NCBI GenBank assembly: GCA_021372295.1 | Contig: JAJFUS010000054.1 | Coordinates: 1 to 39,755 of the forward strand | DNA length: 39,755 nt | From: a bacterium | GTDB lineage: Bacteria; Armatimonadota; UBA5829 | Reading direction: 5' to 3' | Shown here: positions 31,623-39,755 of the stretch, piece after piece | Layout of the letters: the number at the start of each line of letters is the position of its first letter | How positions within the stretch are numbered: position 1 is the stretch's first letter | Notes under the pieces: model-generated | Databases searched by the model: none | Seen by the model: only the letters and a program-made list of their open reading frames with translations | Told to the model about the DNA's origin: nothing | Made by a program: the position numbers and the translations under genes

Positions 31623-33407
31623 ATGAAAATGTTCAGGTTGTTGTTGCTGTTATGCCTTTGGGCGTATCCTGTGAATGCATTTTGTGCACATTCTATCAAG
31701 GTGCCCCATACATATACCGCTAAGGCCAATGATTCTGTATCCATATCTGCGGCTCCTCAGAATCCACAATTTGTAAACTACATCAATCGACGGACTTTGC
31801 TGAAAGCAATGGGTGCAGAATCGGGCGCGGATGGTTTCTTTGGTCTCGTGCCTGAACCTTTCGTGCTGCCGACTTCAAGCAAGAATAATATATCCGCGTT
31901 TGGTGATATTGCTTCGTCTAGCATTCCATCGTCGTATGATCTTCGAACTACGGGTAAGCTGACTTCAGTCAAGAACCAGGGAACAACCTGTGGAAGCTGT
32001 TGGGCTTTTGCTACTTGCGGCTCATTGGAATCATCTTTGCTGCCGGACGAGTCATGGAATTTCTCGGAGAATAACCTGAAGAACAACCATGGCTTTAACT
32101 ATACTTGCTGTAATGGCGGTAACCGTGCGATGTCCACGGCATATCTTGCCCGCTGGGACGGTCCTATGCTTGAATCAGATGATCCTTATGACGACAGTAG
32201 CTGCACGTCGCCTACAGGCCTTTCGCCGGCCAAGCATGTGCAGGATGTGGTGTTCATACCGAATCGTACTGGTTCATTGGATAACTCTGCCATCAAGACC
32301 GCAGTAATGACCTACGGAGCCATATATACGTCATTTTACTATAGCAGCAGCTATTACAAGAGTGCCAACAAAGCGTATTATTATTCTACTGCGACCAGCA
32401 GCAATCATGCCGTTTGTATAGTGGGCTGGGACGATAATTATTCCGCAAGCAAATTCTCCACAACTCCTGGCGGTAACGGTGCCTTTATAGTCAGGAACAG
32501 TTGGGGATCGGGTTGGGGAGACTCGGGCTATTTCTATATATCCTACTATGATGCCAACATAGGCAAGGAGAACGCGGCGTTTTTTGCCGAAAACCCCGAC
32601 AATTATGACACTCAATACGGATATGATATGTTGGGGCCGGTTGTCAGTTACGGCAGCGGCAGCAGTACAACAGCTTGGTTTGCGATGGCATTCACGGCGG
32701 ATTCAAGCAGTGTGCTTCGCGCCGTTTCGTGGTATTCGTTTGCGGACGCCTCTACGTATGAGCTCAGTATACGCGCAAGCCTGCCCTCAAGCAGTTCCAG
32801 CGGCAATCCTTCGTCGATCCAGACCGGGACGATTTCCAAGATGGGATATCATACGGTGCCGCTCGATATTCCTGTACAACTGGCCGCAGGTACTAAGTAT
32901 TATTGTGTTGTAAAACTCACTACACCTAACAATTACTATCCCGTAGCTGTTGAACTGCCATATGCTGACTATAGCACCGGCGCTACGGCTAATACCGGGG
33001 AGACCTATTTCAGCCTAAACGGAAAAAGCTGGACTGATTTTGCCACTGTAACATACACGTATGTACATGACGATACAACTTATTCCACCCAAGATTTAAG
33101 CGCTTGCATGAAAGCATTCGCGACGCATCCGATTGTGGCTGGAATTTCTGATGTAAAGGCCATGGCTGACGGCGCGTACGTTCAACTTGTCGGCATGGTA
33201 GTTTCGGCGGTGTTTGGCAATTGCATATATGTCGCGGAGCCTGAATTCCCATCTGGGATCAGGGTAGAGTCTTCAGATATTTCCAGCGTTTCGGTGGGAG
33301 ACAGCGTAACGGTTACAGGCAAGCTGGGGACGCACACGTCGAGCGGAATTCCGGCTGAACGAGAGATAACTCTAGCCATTATCAAGGTAAAAGTGGTAAT
33401 AGACTAA
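31623..33407 (+). CDS. Secreted papain-family (C1) cysteine protease with C-terminal beta modules
   Basis: The 594-residue protein has a signal peptide (MKMFRLLLLLCLWAYPVNAFCA) and a short pro-region. The C1 protease domain (about 100-320) keeps all four active-site residues: Gln119, Cys126 (in CGSCWAF), His262 (in NHAVCIVGWD) and Asn292 (in RNSWGSGWG). A beta-sandwich (about 335-500, YDMLGPVVSYG...) matches the lectin-like domain often found after bacterial C1 domains. The last ~90 residues form an OB-like module (VQLVGMVVSAVFGNCIYVAEP, SVSVGDSVTVTGKL), related in pattern to the fragment at 1-198. It likely digests proteins or peptides outside the cell or on its surface. It stands alone, with its own promoter. 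Confidence 0.9.
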   Translation: MKMFRLLLLLCLWAYPVNAFCAHSIKVPHTYTAKANDSVSISAAPQNPQFVNYINRRTLLKAMGAESGADGFFGLVPEPFVLPTSSKNNISAFGDIASSSIPSSYDLRTTGKLTSVKNQGTTCGSCWAFATCGSLESSLLPDESWNFSENNLKNNHGFNYTCCNGGNRAMSTAYLARWDGPMLESDDPYDDSSCTSPTGLSPAKHVQDVVFIPNRTGSLDNSAIKTAVMTYGAIYTSFYYSSSYYKSANKAYYYSTATSSNHAVCIVGWDDNYSASKFSTTPGGNGAFIVRNSWGSGWGDSGYFYISYYDANIGKENAAFFAENPDNYDTQYGYDMLGPVVSYGSGSSTTAWFAMAFTADSSSVLRAVSWYSFADASTYELSIRASLPSSSSSGNPSSIQTGTISKMGYHTVPLDIPVQLAAGTKYYCVVKLTTPNNYYPVAVELPYADYSTGATANTGETYFSLNGKSWTDFATVTYTYVHDDTTYSTQDLSACMKAFATHPIVAGISDVKAMADGAYVQLVGMVVSAVFGNCIYVAEPEFPSGIRVESSDISSVSVGDSVTVTGKLGTHTSSGIPAEREITLAIIKVKVVID

Positions 33408-33494
33408 GCGTTCGCGTGTCTTCATAGTCCAGAATCTGCAAAATAATCAACATCAGCAAACGCGATTGTAATAACCGATCATTAGCGCGTCACC

Positions 33495-33523
33495 TTGACA
33501 TCCATTCGATCCAATCGTAACAT
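33495..33523 (+). promoter_or_regulatory. Promoter of the response regulator gene
   Basis: TTGACA (495-500) and TAACAT (518-523) are 17 bases apart. The predicted transcription start is near 33530, about 60 bases before the ATG at 33590. Confidence 0.75.
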
Positions 33524-33589
33524 GAATTACAATTGTGCAGGATGCACAAAGCTTTTATGCTCTGGCCGAGTCAGGAGCTACATTTTCGG

Positions 33590-34288
33590 ATGAACAACAA
33601 AATATTGCTGATCGAAGACCAAGCGCCGATAGCGGAGTCGGTGGCTGACTTTCTCACATCTGAAGGGTTCAAAGTCGAAACTACTGGGGACGGGCTTTCC
33701 GGATTGTCTGTCTTTCGCGCTTTCTCACCTGATCTCATTGTCCTTGACCTGATGCTGCCTAAGCTCAATGGCCTGGACTTTTGTCGAATCGTCCGCAAAG
33801 AATCGAACGTTCCCATAGTGATGCTTACCGCGAAGACTGAGGAGATTGACCGCATTATAGGTTTGGAGTTCGGCGCTGATGATTATGTTCCCAAGCCGTT
33901 TAGTATACATGAGCTGACCACGAGAGTAAAAGCTGTTCTTTGTCGGGCTGGAAACGCTCGTGAAGATGATCAGAATGTGATTCTTGAGGTTGGTGATGTT
34001 CAACTCGATCTGGCTCGCAGGCGTGTTACGATCCGCGGTGAGCAGGTTTACTTGCCGTTGAAGCAGTTCGAGCTTCTGCGGGCGCTGATGTCGAATAAGG
34101 GTAGAGTGCTCAGCAGGGAAGAGCTGTTCAAGAGAGTGTGGGACGCCGATGCGGCCTACGATACAGGTTCGCTGGACGTTCATATACGCTGGCTTCGCAA
34201 GAAGATCGAACCTGACCCGAGCCATCCGACATATATACGGACCGTGCGCGGTGTCGGCTACAGGATCGTCGGCGATAATGATGATTAG
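33590..34288 (+). CDS. OmpR/PhoB-type response regulator without an adjacent kinase
   Basis: The 232-residue protein has a receiver domain with acidic Glu9/Asp10, phospho-acceptor Asp53 (VLDLMLP), Thr80 and Lys102. A winged-helix DNA-binding domain (about 130-228) ends TYIRTVRGVGYRI. All receiver residues for phosphorylation are intact. The frame is open upstream to 33533, but ATG 33590 begins exactly at the receiver strand and has AGGAG 12 bases ahead. No histidine kinase gene is adjacent; the next gene encodes a RodZ-like protein 77 bases later. The target genes are unknown. Confidence 0.93.
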   Translation: MNNKILLIEDQAPIAESVADFLTSEGFKVETTGDGLSGLSVFRAFSPDLIVLDLMLPKLNGLDFCRIVRKESNVPIVMLTAKTEEIDRIIGLEFGADDYVPKPFSIHELTTRVKAVLCRAGNAREDDQNVILEVGDVQLDLARRRVTIRGEQVYLPLKQFELLRALMSNKGRVLSREELFKRVWDADAAYDTGSLDVHIRWLRKKIEPDPSHPTYIRTVRGVGYRIVGDNDD

Positions 34289-34365
34289 CTTTTGAGAGCT
34301 TGATTGTCAAGCGATTTCCATGTAGAATATGTATCGAATGCATTCCAACTGAAACCGAGGCAGGA

Positions 34366-35214
34366 ATGGAAAACAACGAAACCATAGGCGCGATGCTCAT
34401 CAGAGAAAGGGAGAGGCGACAGCTTTCCCTTGATGACGTTCATGATGCCACAAAGATAACAGTTCACAATCTCGCTGCTCTGGAGGAAGACAGATTCGAT
34501 CATTTTCCGAACCGGGTATATGCGCGCGCCTTTTTGCGTGACTACTCGAACTTCCTTGGCCTGGACAGTGGCGAGCTGTTAGAAAAATATGAAATTGACT
34601 GGCAGGGAATCACTCGCGAGGTGTCGTCTGTACCGACAGGGCGGAGGTCGCCCTGGAATGCGGTTGTGGTAACGTTCCTGGCGCTGATAGCGCTTGGAGG
34701 GATTGCGGTCGGCATTTATTTTTATAATGCTGGATTGGGTGTTAAGATGCCTTCTGCAACTGGGCGTCATGTCGAGAAACCTGACGTAGCTCAGCTTCCC
34801 AAGCCTGAACCTATTGCACCGGTTAAGCCTGAAGCCGAAAAGCCGAAACCAGCTGAAAAACCTAAGGCCGAGCAACCAGTGGCGTCTAAGCCTGCGCCGC
34901 AAACACTTACTTTGGAAGTTACTGCCAGCCGGCCTGTGTGGGCGGACATCAAGTCTGATGGTCAAAAAGTCATCTATGGCATCCTGCCGACGGGCGTTAA
35001 GACCATTACTGCGCAGAAAAAAATATTTATCAAGGTGGGGCAGGCGAATGCGGTCAGTCTGAAGCTCAATGGTCAGCCTGAGAAGTCGCTTGGAACCAGC
35101 GCGAATATGGGTAAGAGGGAGTTCGTGCTTCCCCAGCAGCCTGTTGAGACGCCTGTAGGGGGTGCATCCGAACCCGCTTCTGCACCTGCATCTGCGCCAA
35201 AGCTCGGCGGATAG
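34366..35214 (+). CDS. RodZ-like protein (HTH_25, membrane helix, DUF4115 domain)
   Basis: The 282-residue protein has an N-terminal Cro-type helix-turn-helix (8-75, IGAMLIRERERRQLSLDDVHDATKI). A membrane helix follows (97-120), then a Pro/Lys/Glu-rich linker (140-178) and a periplasmic DUF4115-type beta domain (180-255, LTLEVTASRPVWADIKSDG). This is the layout of RodZ, which links MreB filaments to the cell wall; no mre genes are in the window. The frame extends to TTG 34300, but ATG 34366 begins the conserved domain with GAGG ahead. The Ala/Pro/Ser tail is low complexity. The 250 bases that follow hold the str promoter and leader. Confidence 0.85.
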   Translation: MENNETIGAMLIRERERRQLSLDDVHDATKITVHNLAALEEDRFDHFPNRVYARAFLRDYSNFLGLDSGELLEKYEIDWQGITREVSSVPTGRRSPWNAVVVTFLALIALGGIAVGIYFYNAGLGVKMPSATGRHVEKPDVAQLPKPEPIAPVKPEAEKPKPAEKPKAEQPVASKPAPQTLTLEVTASRPVWADIKSDGQKVIYGILPTGVKTITAQKKIFIKVGQANAVSLKLNGQPEKSLGTSANMGKREFVLPQQPVETPVGGASEPASAPASAPKLGG

Positions 35215-35257
35215 GCATATATTCGCAAAAAATGTTGCCCGTCTGTTAATATGTCTA

Positions 35258-35287
35258 TTGACAAGGTGGGTATGAGTTCGCTATAAT
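35258..35287 (+). promoter_or_regulatory. Strong promoter of the str operon
   Basis: Exact consensus TTGACA (258-263) and TATAAT (282-287) are separated by 18 bases. Transcription should start near 35294, where the RNA opens with a 7-base hairpin (GTTCGGG 294-300, CCCGAAC 305-311). Confidence 0.9.
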
Positions 35288-35293
35288 TTACAA

Positions 35294-35311
35294 GTTCGGG
35301 TCAGCCCGAAC
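35294..35311 (+). promoter_or_regulatory. 5'-end hairpin of the str transcript
   Basis: GTTCGGG TCAG CCCGAAC is a perfect 7-base stem with a 4-base loop at the predicted 5' end. It could protect the RNA from 5'-end-dependent decay. AGGAGG at 329-334 follows, with no ATG, GTG or TTG at normal spacing. Confidence 0.6.
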
Positions 35312-35365
35312 CAAGCAGCCGACGTGTTAGGAGGCGATTAGCACACCTTTTCTCGTGGTATTTTT

Positions 35366-35401
35366 ATGCGGGAACAATTGAAATCTTTCAAGGTGGACTA
35401 A
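35366..35401 (+). CDS. Short leader ORF (11 codons) in the str leader
   Basis: ATG at 366 opens MREQLKSFKVD and stops with TAA at 399-401, one base before the terminator-like hairpin. The ribosome-binding site is weak (GTGG about 7 bases upstream). The peptide is not rich in one amino acid, so a classic amino-acid attenuator is unlikely. A ribosome pausing near its stop could still change folding of the hairpin. It may also be chance; such a short ORF is not statistically strong. Confidence 0.4.
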   Translation: MREQLKSFKVD

Positions 35402-35402
35402 C

Positions 35403-35433
35403 GCCCTTCGAGTGTGTCGCGGAGGGCATTTTT
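35403..35433 (+). terminator. Terminator-like hairpin in the rpsL leader (candidate attenuator)
   Basis: GCCCTTCG (403-410) pairs with CGGAGGGC (420-427), eight pairs with one G-U, followed by ATTTTT. It lies 32 bases before the rpsL start, so it would stop transcription before the operon unless overcome. GGGC at 424-427 can instead pair with GCCC at 437-440, a mutually exclusive hairpin that could act as antiterminator. Confidence 0.6.
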
Positions 35434-35464
35434 GTTGCCCAACATTTAATTTAGGAGTGTCAGT

Positions 35465-35836
35465 TTGCCGACTATCAGCCAGCTTGTGAGGAAAGGCCGC
35501 GCTAACGTTAAGAAAAAGACGAAAGCGCCGGCACTGAAAGGCAACCCGCAGAAGCGGGGAGTCTGTCTTATCGTGCGAACCGAAACGCCGAAAAAACCGA
35601 ACTCTGCTTTGCGCAAGGTCGCCAGAGTCAGGCTTACCAATGGAATGGAAGTTACCACTTACATTCCCGGCATCGGTCATAACCTGCAGGAGCACTCAGT
35701 AGTGCTGATCCGCGGGGGAAGAGTCAAGGATTTGCCCGGTGTGCGTTACCACGTGATCCGCGGCACGCTTGACGCGGCGGGCACGGCCAACCGCAAGCAG
35801 AGCCGATCTAAATACGGAGCTAAGCGGCCGAAATAA
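35465..35836 (+). CDS. rpsL: Ribosomal protein uS12
   Basis: The 123-residue protein is a complete S12 of the decoding centre, with [20 protein letters not shown] and [17 protein letters not shown]. Lys43 and Lys88, the main streptomycin-resistance positions, are both the sensitive wild-type lysine. The start is TTG 35465 with TAGGAG 7 bases ahead, giving the conserved [12 protein letters not shown]. It is the first gene of the str operon and is under control of the leader described above. Confidence 0.97.
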   Translation: MPTISQLVRKGRANVKKKTKAPALKGNPQKRGVCLIVRTETPKKPNSALRKVARVRLTNGMEVTTYIPGIGHNLQEHSVVLIRGGRVKDLPGVRYHVIRGTLDAAGTANRKQSRSKYGAKRPK

Positions 35837-35848
35837 GGTCGGACGCAC

Positions 35849-35877
35849 GCGCGCTGACGGTGTGACTTGCAGCGCGT
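35849..35877 (+). promoter_or_regulatory. Hairpin between rpsL and rpsG (candidate S7 control site)
   Basis: GCGCGCTG (849-856) can pair with CAGCGCGT (870-877), seven Watson-Crick pairs plus one G-U, around a 13-base loop, ending about 13 bases before the rpsG GGAGG. In E. coli S7 represses translation through the rpsL-rpsG spacer; an equivalent role here is inference. Confidence 0.35.
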
Positions 35878-35898
35878 CGACGTTGTACGGAGGATTGA

Positions 35899-36375
<477 letters not shown>

Positions 36376-36583
36376 AACTTATTTAGTTTGGTAGGTTGCG
36401 TGAGTGCTGGCCGAACATAAATATAAAATGTTAAATCCAAAAATTAAATCTGACATGGAAGGGGGCGGAAGATAGAGAGTTTGGAAAGGATCGAGCAATC
36501 GGGGACGGGGCCCGGATGGACCTGCAGCCCGACGATCTAGCCTGCTTTCTGCTTTCCCTCGGGATTACTTGAACAAAGATATT
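36376..36583 (+). promoter_or_regulatory. Long fusA leader without a recognised element
   Basis: These 208 bases hold no supported gene. An AT-rich part (411-450) is followed by a purine-rich part with GGAAGGGGGCGG, then a GC-rich part with GGGGCCCGG and CTGCAG that could fold. A six-codon ORF (MEGGGR) starts at 36455. No convincing -35/-10 pair or terminator was seen. Confidence 0.3.
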
Positions 36584-38671
36584 ATGTCTCGCGATTATCC
36601 GTTAGAAAAAACGCGGAATATAGGTATTGCCGCGCATATTGACGCCGGAAAGACGACTGTCACCGAGCGTATGCTTTATTATACTGGTCGCATTCACCAG
36701 ATGGGCGAGGTGCATGAAGGCGCCGCTACCATGGACTGGATGGAGCAGGAGCGAGGCATTACCATAACCTCAGCGGCCACCACATGTATGTGGAGAGAAA
36801 GCCGTATTAACATCATTGATACCCCTGGTCACGTGGATTTCACCGTGGAAGTCGAACGAAGCATGCGAGTGCTCGACGGCGTAGTCGCCGTGTTTTGCGC
36901 AGTAGGTGGAGTTCAGCCCCAATCCGAAACAGTTTGGCGACAGGCCAACAGATATAAGGTTCCCCGTATTATTTTCGTCAACAAGATGGATCGAATCGGC
37001 GCAGACTTTCAGAGAGTCGTTGAAAAAGTGCGCGAAAGACTTGGTGCTAACGCAGTCCCCGTTCAGCTTCCCATAGGCGCTGAGAGTGGGTTTGCGGGCG
37101 TTATAGATGTCGTGCGGCTCAAGGCTCTTGTATACAGCGATGATCTGGGCAAGGACTACGAAGAAATTGATATCCCTGAGGATCTTCGTGGTGGCGCTCT
37201 TGAGGCAAGAGAATATCTGATCGAAAAGGTCGCTGAGATTGATGACCATCTGATGGAGAAGTATATCGAGGGCGAAAAGATCACCCCCGAAGAGATAAAA
37301 GCCGGCATTCGCACGGGAACTATTCGCAACAAGCTTGTTCCTGTTTTGTGTGGCTCGGCTTTCAAGAACAAGGGTGTGCAGCCGTTGATGGATGCAATCG
37401 TGGACTATCTGCCGTCGCCGTTGGATGTTCCGCCGGTGGAAGGCGTGAGCGTTAATTCCGGCGAGACAGTTACCCGAGAGGCATCCGATAACGAACCGTT
37501 TGCAGCGCTTGCTTTCAAGATCATGAGCGACCCTTACGTAGGCAATCTTACTTATTTCAGGGTCTATAGCGGTCAGCTGGAGCGTGGTAAGCAGGTCTGG
37601 AATGCGAACAAGGGCAAGAAAGAGCGACTGAACCGCATTCTGCGAATGCATGCCAACCACCGTGAGGAAGTCCAGAAAGTCTATGCTGGCGATATAGTTG
37701 CGGCCGTCGGGTTGGATACGACCGGCACCGGCGATACGCTGTGTGTGGAAGATCATAAGATTCTTCTAGAGACTATTACATTCCCCGAGCCGGTTATCGA
37801 AGTTGCAATCGAGCCGAAGACCAAGAGTGATCAGGAAAAGATGTCGCTGGCTCTTCAGAGGCTTGCCAAGGAAGATCCCACTTTCAGAGCGCGCACCGAT
37901 GAAGATACCGGCCAGACGATTATTTCGGGGATGGGCGAACTCCATCTTGAAATAATCCTGGACAGACTCTATCGTGAATTCAAGGTCGAGGCAAACCACG
38001 GTAGGCCGCAGGTATCGTACAAAGAAACAATTACTAAGGCGGTAAAGGTGGATGCCAGACACGTAAAGCAGAGCGGCGGTCATGGGCAGTTTGGCCATGT
38101 CATCATTGAGATGGAGCCGCTTCCGGCTGGCGACGGGTTTGTGTTTGAGAACAAAGTTACCGGCGGCGATGTGCCTAAGGACTATATCCCCGCTATTAGG
38201 CAGGGAGTCGAGGAAGCGCTGAAGTCCGGTGTCGTGGCCGGGTTTGAAGTAGTCGATGTGTTGGTCAGGCTGACTGGCGGGTCGTATCACGAGGTTGACT
38301 CCTCGGATATGGCGTTTAAAATTGCCGGTTCGATGGCGGCCAGGCAAGCTGTTGAAAAGGGTCGGCCGGCTCTTAAGGAACCCATTATGAACGTGGAGGT
38401 CGTGGTTCCCGAGGAGTATCTTGGAGATGTAATATCCGATCTCAACGGTCGCCGCGGACAGATTACACATATGGAAGTAAGCTCCGGTGGAACTCAGCAA
38501 ATCAATGCGAAGGTTCCTCTGGCGGAAATGTTTGGTTATGCGACCACTCTGCGCTCTCAGAGCCAGGGCAGGGCGTCATATACGATGGAACCCTCTCACT
38601 ATGAAGAGGTTCCGGGTGGACTTGCGGACCAGGTCGTCCAGAAAATGACCGGCCGCTCACTTGCGAAATAA
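36584..38671 (+). CDS. fusA: Elongation factor G
   Basis: The 695-residue GTPase translocates tRNA and mRNA on the ribosome. Domain I has AHIDAGKTT (P-loop), [11 protein letters not shown] (switch I), DTPGHVDF (switch II) and NKMD. Domains II to V follow, including [21 protein letters not shown] and the C-terminal [24 protein letters not shown] 36584 gives the usual [15 protein letters not shown] start; an in-frame TTG at 36569 would add five residues. Neither has a strong ribosome-binding site. tuf follows after 55 bases. Confidence 0.97.
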   Translation: MSRDYPLEKTRNIGIAAHIDAGKTTVTERMLYYTGRIHQMGEVHEGAATMDWMEQERGITITSAATTCMWRESRINIIDTPGHVDFTVEVERSMRVLDGVVAVFCAVGGVQPQSETVWRQANRYKVPRIIFVNKMDRIGADFQRVVEKVRERLGANAVPVQLPIGAESGFAGVIDVVRLKALVYSDDLGKDYEEIDIPEDLRGGALEAREYLIEKVAEIDDHLMEKYIEGEKITPEEIKAGIRTGTIRNKLVPVLCGSAFKNKGVQPLMDAIVDYLPSPLDVPPVEGVSVNSGETVTREASDNEPFAALAFKIMSDPYVGNLTYFRVYSGQLERGKQVWNANKGKKERLNRILRMHANHREEVQKVYAGDIVAAVGLDTTGTGDTLCVEDHKILLETITFPEPVIEVAIEPKTKSDQEKMSLALQRLAKEDPTFRARTDEDTGQTIISGMGELHLEIILDRLYREFKVEANHGRPQVSYKETITKAVKVDARHVKQSGGHGQFGHVIIEMEPLPAGDGFVFENKVTGGDVPKDYIPAIRQGVEEALKSGVVAGFEVVDVLVRLTGGSYHEVDSSDMAFKIAGSMAARQAVEKGRPALKEPIMNVEVVVPEEYLGDVISDLNGRRGQITHMEVSSGGTQQINAKVPLAEMFGYATTLRSQSQGRASYTMEPSHYEEVPGGLADQVVQKMTGRSLAK

Positions 38672-38726
38672 ATAGAGTACTTACTGGTTATCAGTTTACA
38701 CTGACGACAATTTTGGAGGAATGAAT

Positions 38727-39755
38727 ATGGCTAAGCAGCGGTTTGAGAGAACAAAGCCGCACGTGAACATTGGCACGATTGGTCACGTGGATCACGGTAA
38801 GACGACGTTGACGGCTGCCATGACAGCGGCGTTGGCGACTAAGGGTCTTGCTAAGTATACACCTTATGACCAGATCGACTGTGCTCCTGAGGAGCGCGAG
38901 CGCGGCGTCACGATCAATATTTACCATGCTGAGTATGAGACGGACAAGCGTCATTACGCTCACGTTGACTGCCCGGGTCACGCCGACTATATCAAGAACA
39001 TGATCACGGGCGCTGCCCAGATGGACGGTGCTGTTCTGGTGGTATCGGCGGCTGACGGCCCTATGCCTCAGACTCGCGAACACATTTTGCTGGCCCGCCA
39101 GGTCAACGTTCCTTATATCGTTGTTTACCTGAACAAGGCCGATATGGTGGACGATCCCGAGCTGCTCGAACTGGTCGAGCTTGAGGTTCGCGAGCTGTTG
39201 TCGAAGTATGGTTTCCCCGGCGACGATCTGCCGGTGATCACTGGTTCATCGCTGAAGGCCCTTGAGGCATTGAACACAGGCGCAGCGGATTCTCCCGATG
39301 TGAAGAGCATCTGGGACTTGCTGGACGCGATTGACAACTATATTCCCGATCCTGAGCGTGCGACTGACAAGCCGTTCCTGATGCCGATTGAGGACGTTTT
39401 CACGATCACCGGTCGTGGGACGGTGGTTACTGGGAGAGCGGAACGCGGTAAGTTGAAGCTTTCGAGCGAAGTCGAGATTATCGGTATACGCGACACTCGC
39501 AAGACTGTGTGCACCGGTATCGAGATGTTCCGCAAGATGATGGACGAGTGCCAGGCTGGCGATAATGTTGGTCTGCTGCTTCGTGGTATTGATCGTAAGG
39601 ACGTTGAGCGTGGTATGGTTATCGCTCAGCCGGGTTCGGTCAAGCCTCATACAAAGTTCAAGGCTGAGATTTACGTTTTGACAAAGGAAGAGGGCGGTCG
39701 TCATACTCCGTTTTTCAAGGGTTATCGACCTCAGTTCTACTTCCGAACGACTGAC
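38727..39755 (+). CDS. tuf: Elongation factor Tu, cut by the window end
   Basis: The first 343 codons of EF-Tu are present; about 50 more should follow beyond the window. The GTPase domain has [22 protein letters not shown], and NKADMVDD. Domain II contains [13 protein letters not shown], and domain III begins near [19 protein letters not shown]. Switch I reads [13 protein letters not shown], keeping Thr62, but Ile65-Tyr66 replace the usual Thr-Ser. GGAGG precedes the ATG. It is the last visible gene of the str operon. Confidence 0.97.
   Translation, partial: MAKQRFERTKPHVNIGTIGHVDHGKTTLTAAMTAALATKGLAKYTPYDQIDCAPEERERGVTINIYHAEYETDKRHYAHVDCPGHADYIKNMITGAAQMDGAVLVVSAADGPMPQTREHILLARQVNVPYIVVYLNKADMVDDPELLELVELEVRELLSKYGFPGDDLPVITGSSLKALEALNTGAADSPDVKSIWDLLDAIDNYIPDPERATDKPFLMPIEDVFTITGRGTVVTGRAERGKLKLSSEVEIIGIRDTRKTVCTGIEMFRKMMDECQAGDNVGLLLRGIDRKDVERGMVIAQPGSVKPHTKFKAEIYVLTKEEGGRHTPFFKGYRPQFYFRTTD

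Noticed and set aside
35366..35401. Reading the str leader ORF as a classical amino-acid attenuator peptide
   Set aside because: The 11 residues are mixed, with no run of a single regulatory amino acid; only a general attenuation role remains possible.
36770..37756. Long open frame on the minus strand opposite fusA (328 codons)
   Set aside because: It lies wholly inside the well-supported fusA gene and its translation shows no recognisable domain; it is an artefact of fusA codon use.

Overview
The window is bacterial, gene-dense, of moderate GC, and lies on both strands. It encodes a diderm (two-membrane) cell: a TolC-type outer-membrane channel, two outer-membrane beta-barrel proteins and a tripartite ABC efflux system. 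Several housekeeping blocks are nevertheless arranged as in Firmicutes (rpsO-pnp-M16 protease-dapB-asd; rpsL-rpsG-fusA-tuf). Together with a secreted-protein C-terminal beta module (a YIDDGS... stretch) that I associate with Armatimonadota, this suggests an Armatimonadota-like or other deep Terrabacteria diderm lineage. This is inference; there is no rRNA in the window to settle it.

Layout. 1-250: tail of a secreted-type protein and its terminator. 435-9679 (minus): a glycosyltransferase, an exopolyphosphatase/GppA-type enzyme, an M32 carboxypeptidase, a P1B metal ATPase with a small HicB-like partner, and a large GH106-like glycoside hydrolase. 9728-10456 (plus): a small lipopolysaccharide-kinase-like protein. 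10673-15441 (plus): a nitrogen block of beta-barrel porin, PII, Amt, Amt, PII. 15651-22183 (plus): an efflux operon of TolC, membrane-fusion protein, ABC ATPase and ABC permease, followed by two paralogous secreted or anchored proteins of unknown function. 22254-28101 (minus): rpsO, pnp, M16 protease, dapB, asd. 28308-28952 (minus): a small beta-barrel protein. 29107-31528 (plus): ComEC split into channel and metallo-beta-lactamase polypeptides. 31623-33407: a secreted papain-family protease. 33590-35214: an orphan OmpR-type regulator and a RodZ-like protein. 35258-39755: the str operon (rpsL, rpsG, fusA, tuf, the last cut by the window edge), with a near-consensus promoter and a leader holding a short ORF and a terminator-like hairpin.

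The most interesting points are the str leader (11-codon ORF followed directly by a terminator-like hairpin and an alternative hairpin), the paralogous pair of unknown proteins ending the efflux operon, a converging array of 8-base repeats between pnp and the M16 protease gene, the duplicated PII genes around two divergent Amt genes, and a metal ATPase combining motifs of two P1B subgroups. Promoters of the TTGACA type are readable at several places. No tRNA, rRNA, CRISPR array, insertion sequence or phage gene was seen. No gene-free stretch exceeds 300 bases; the largest, 199-434, holds a terminator and nothing else I can support.
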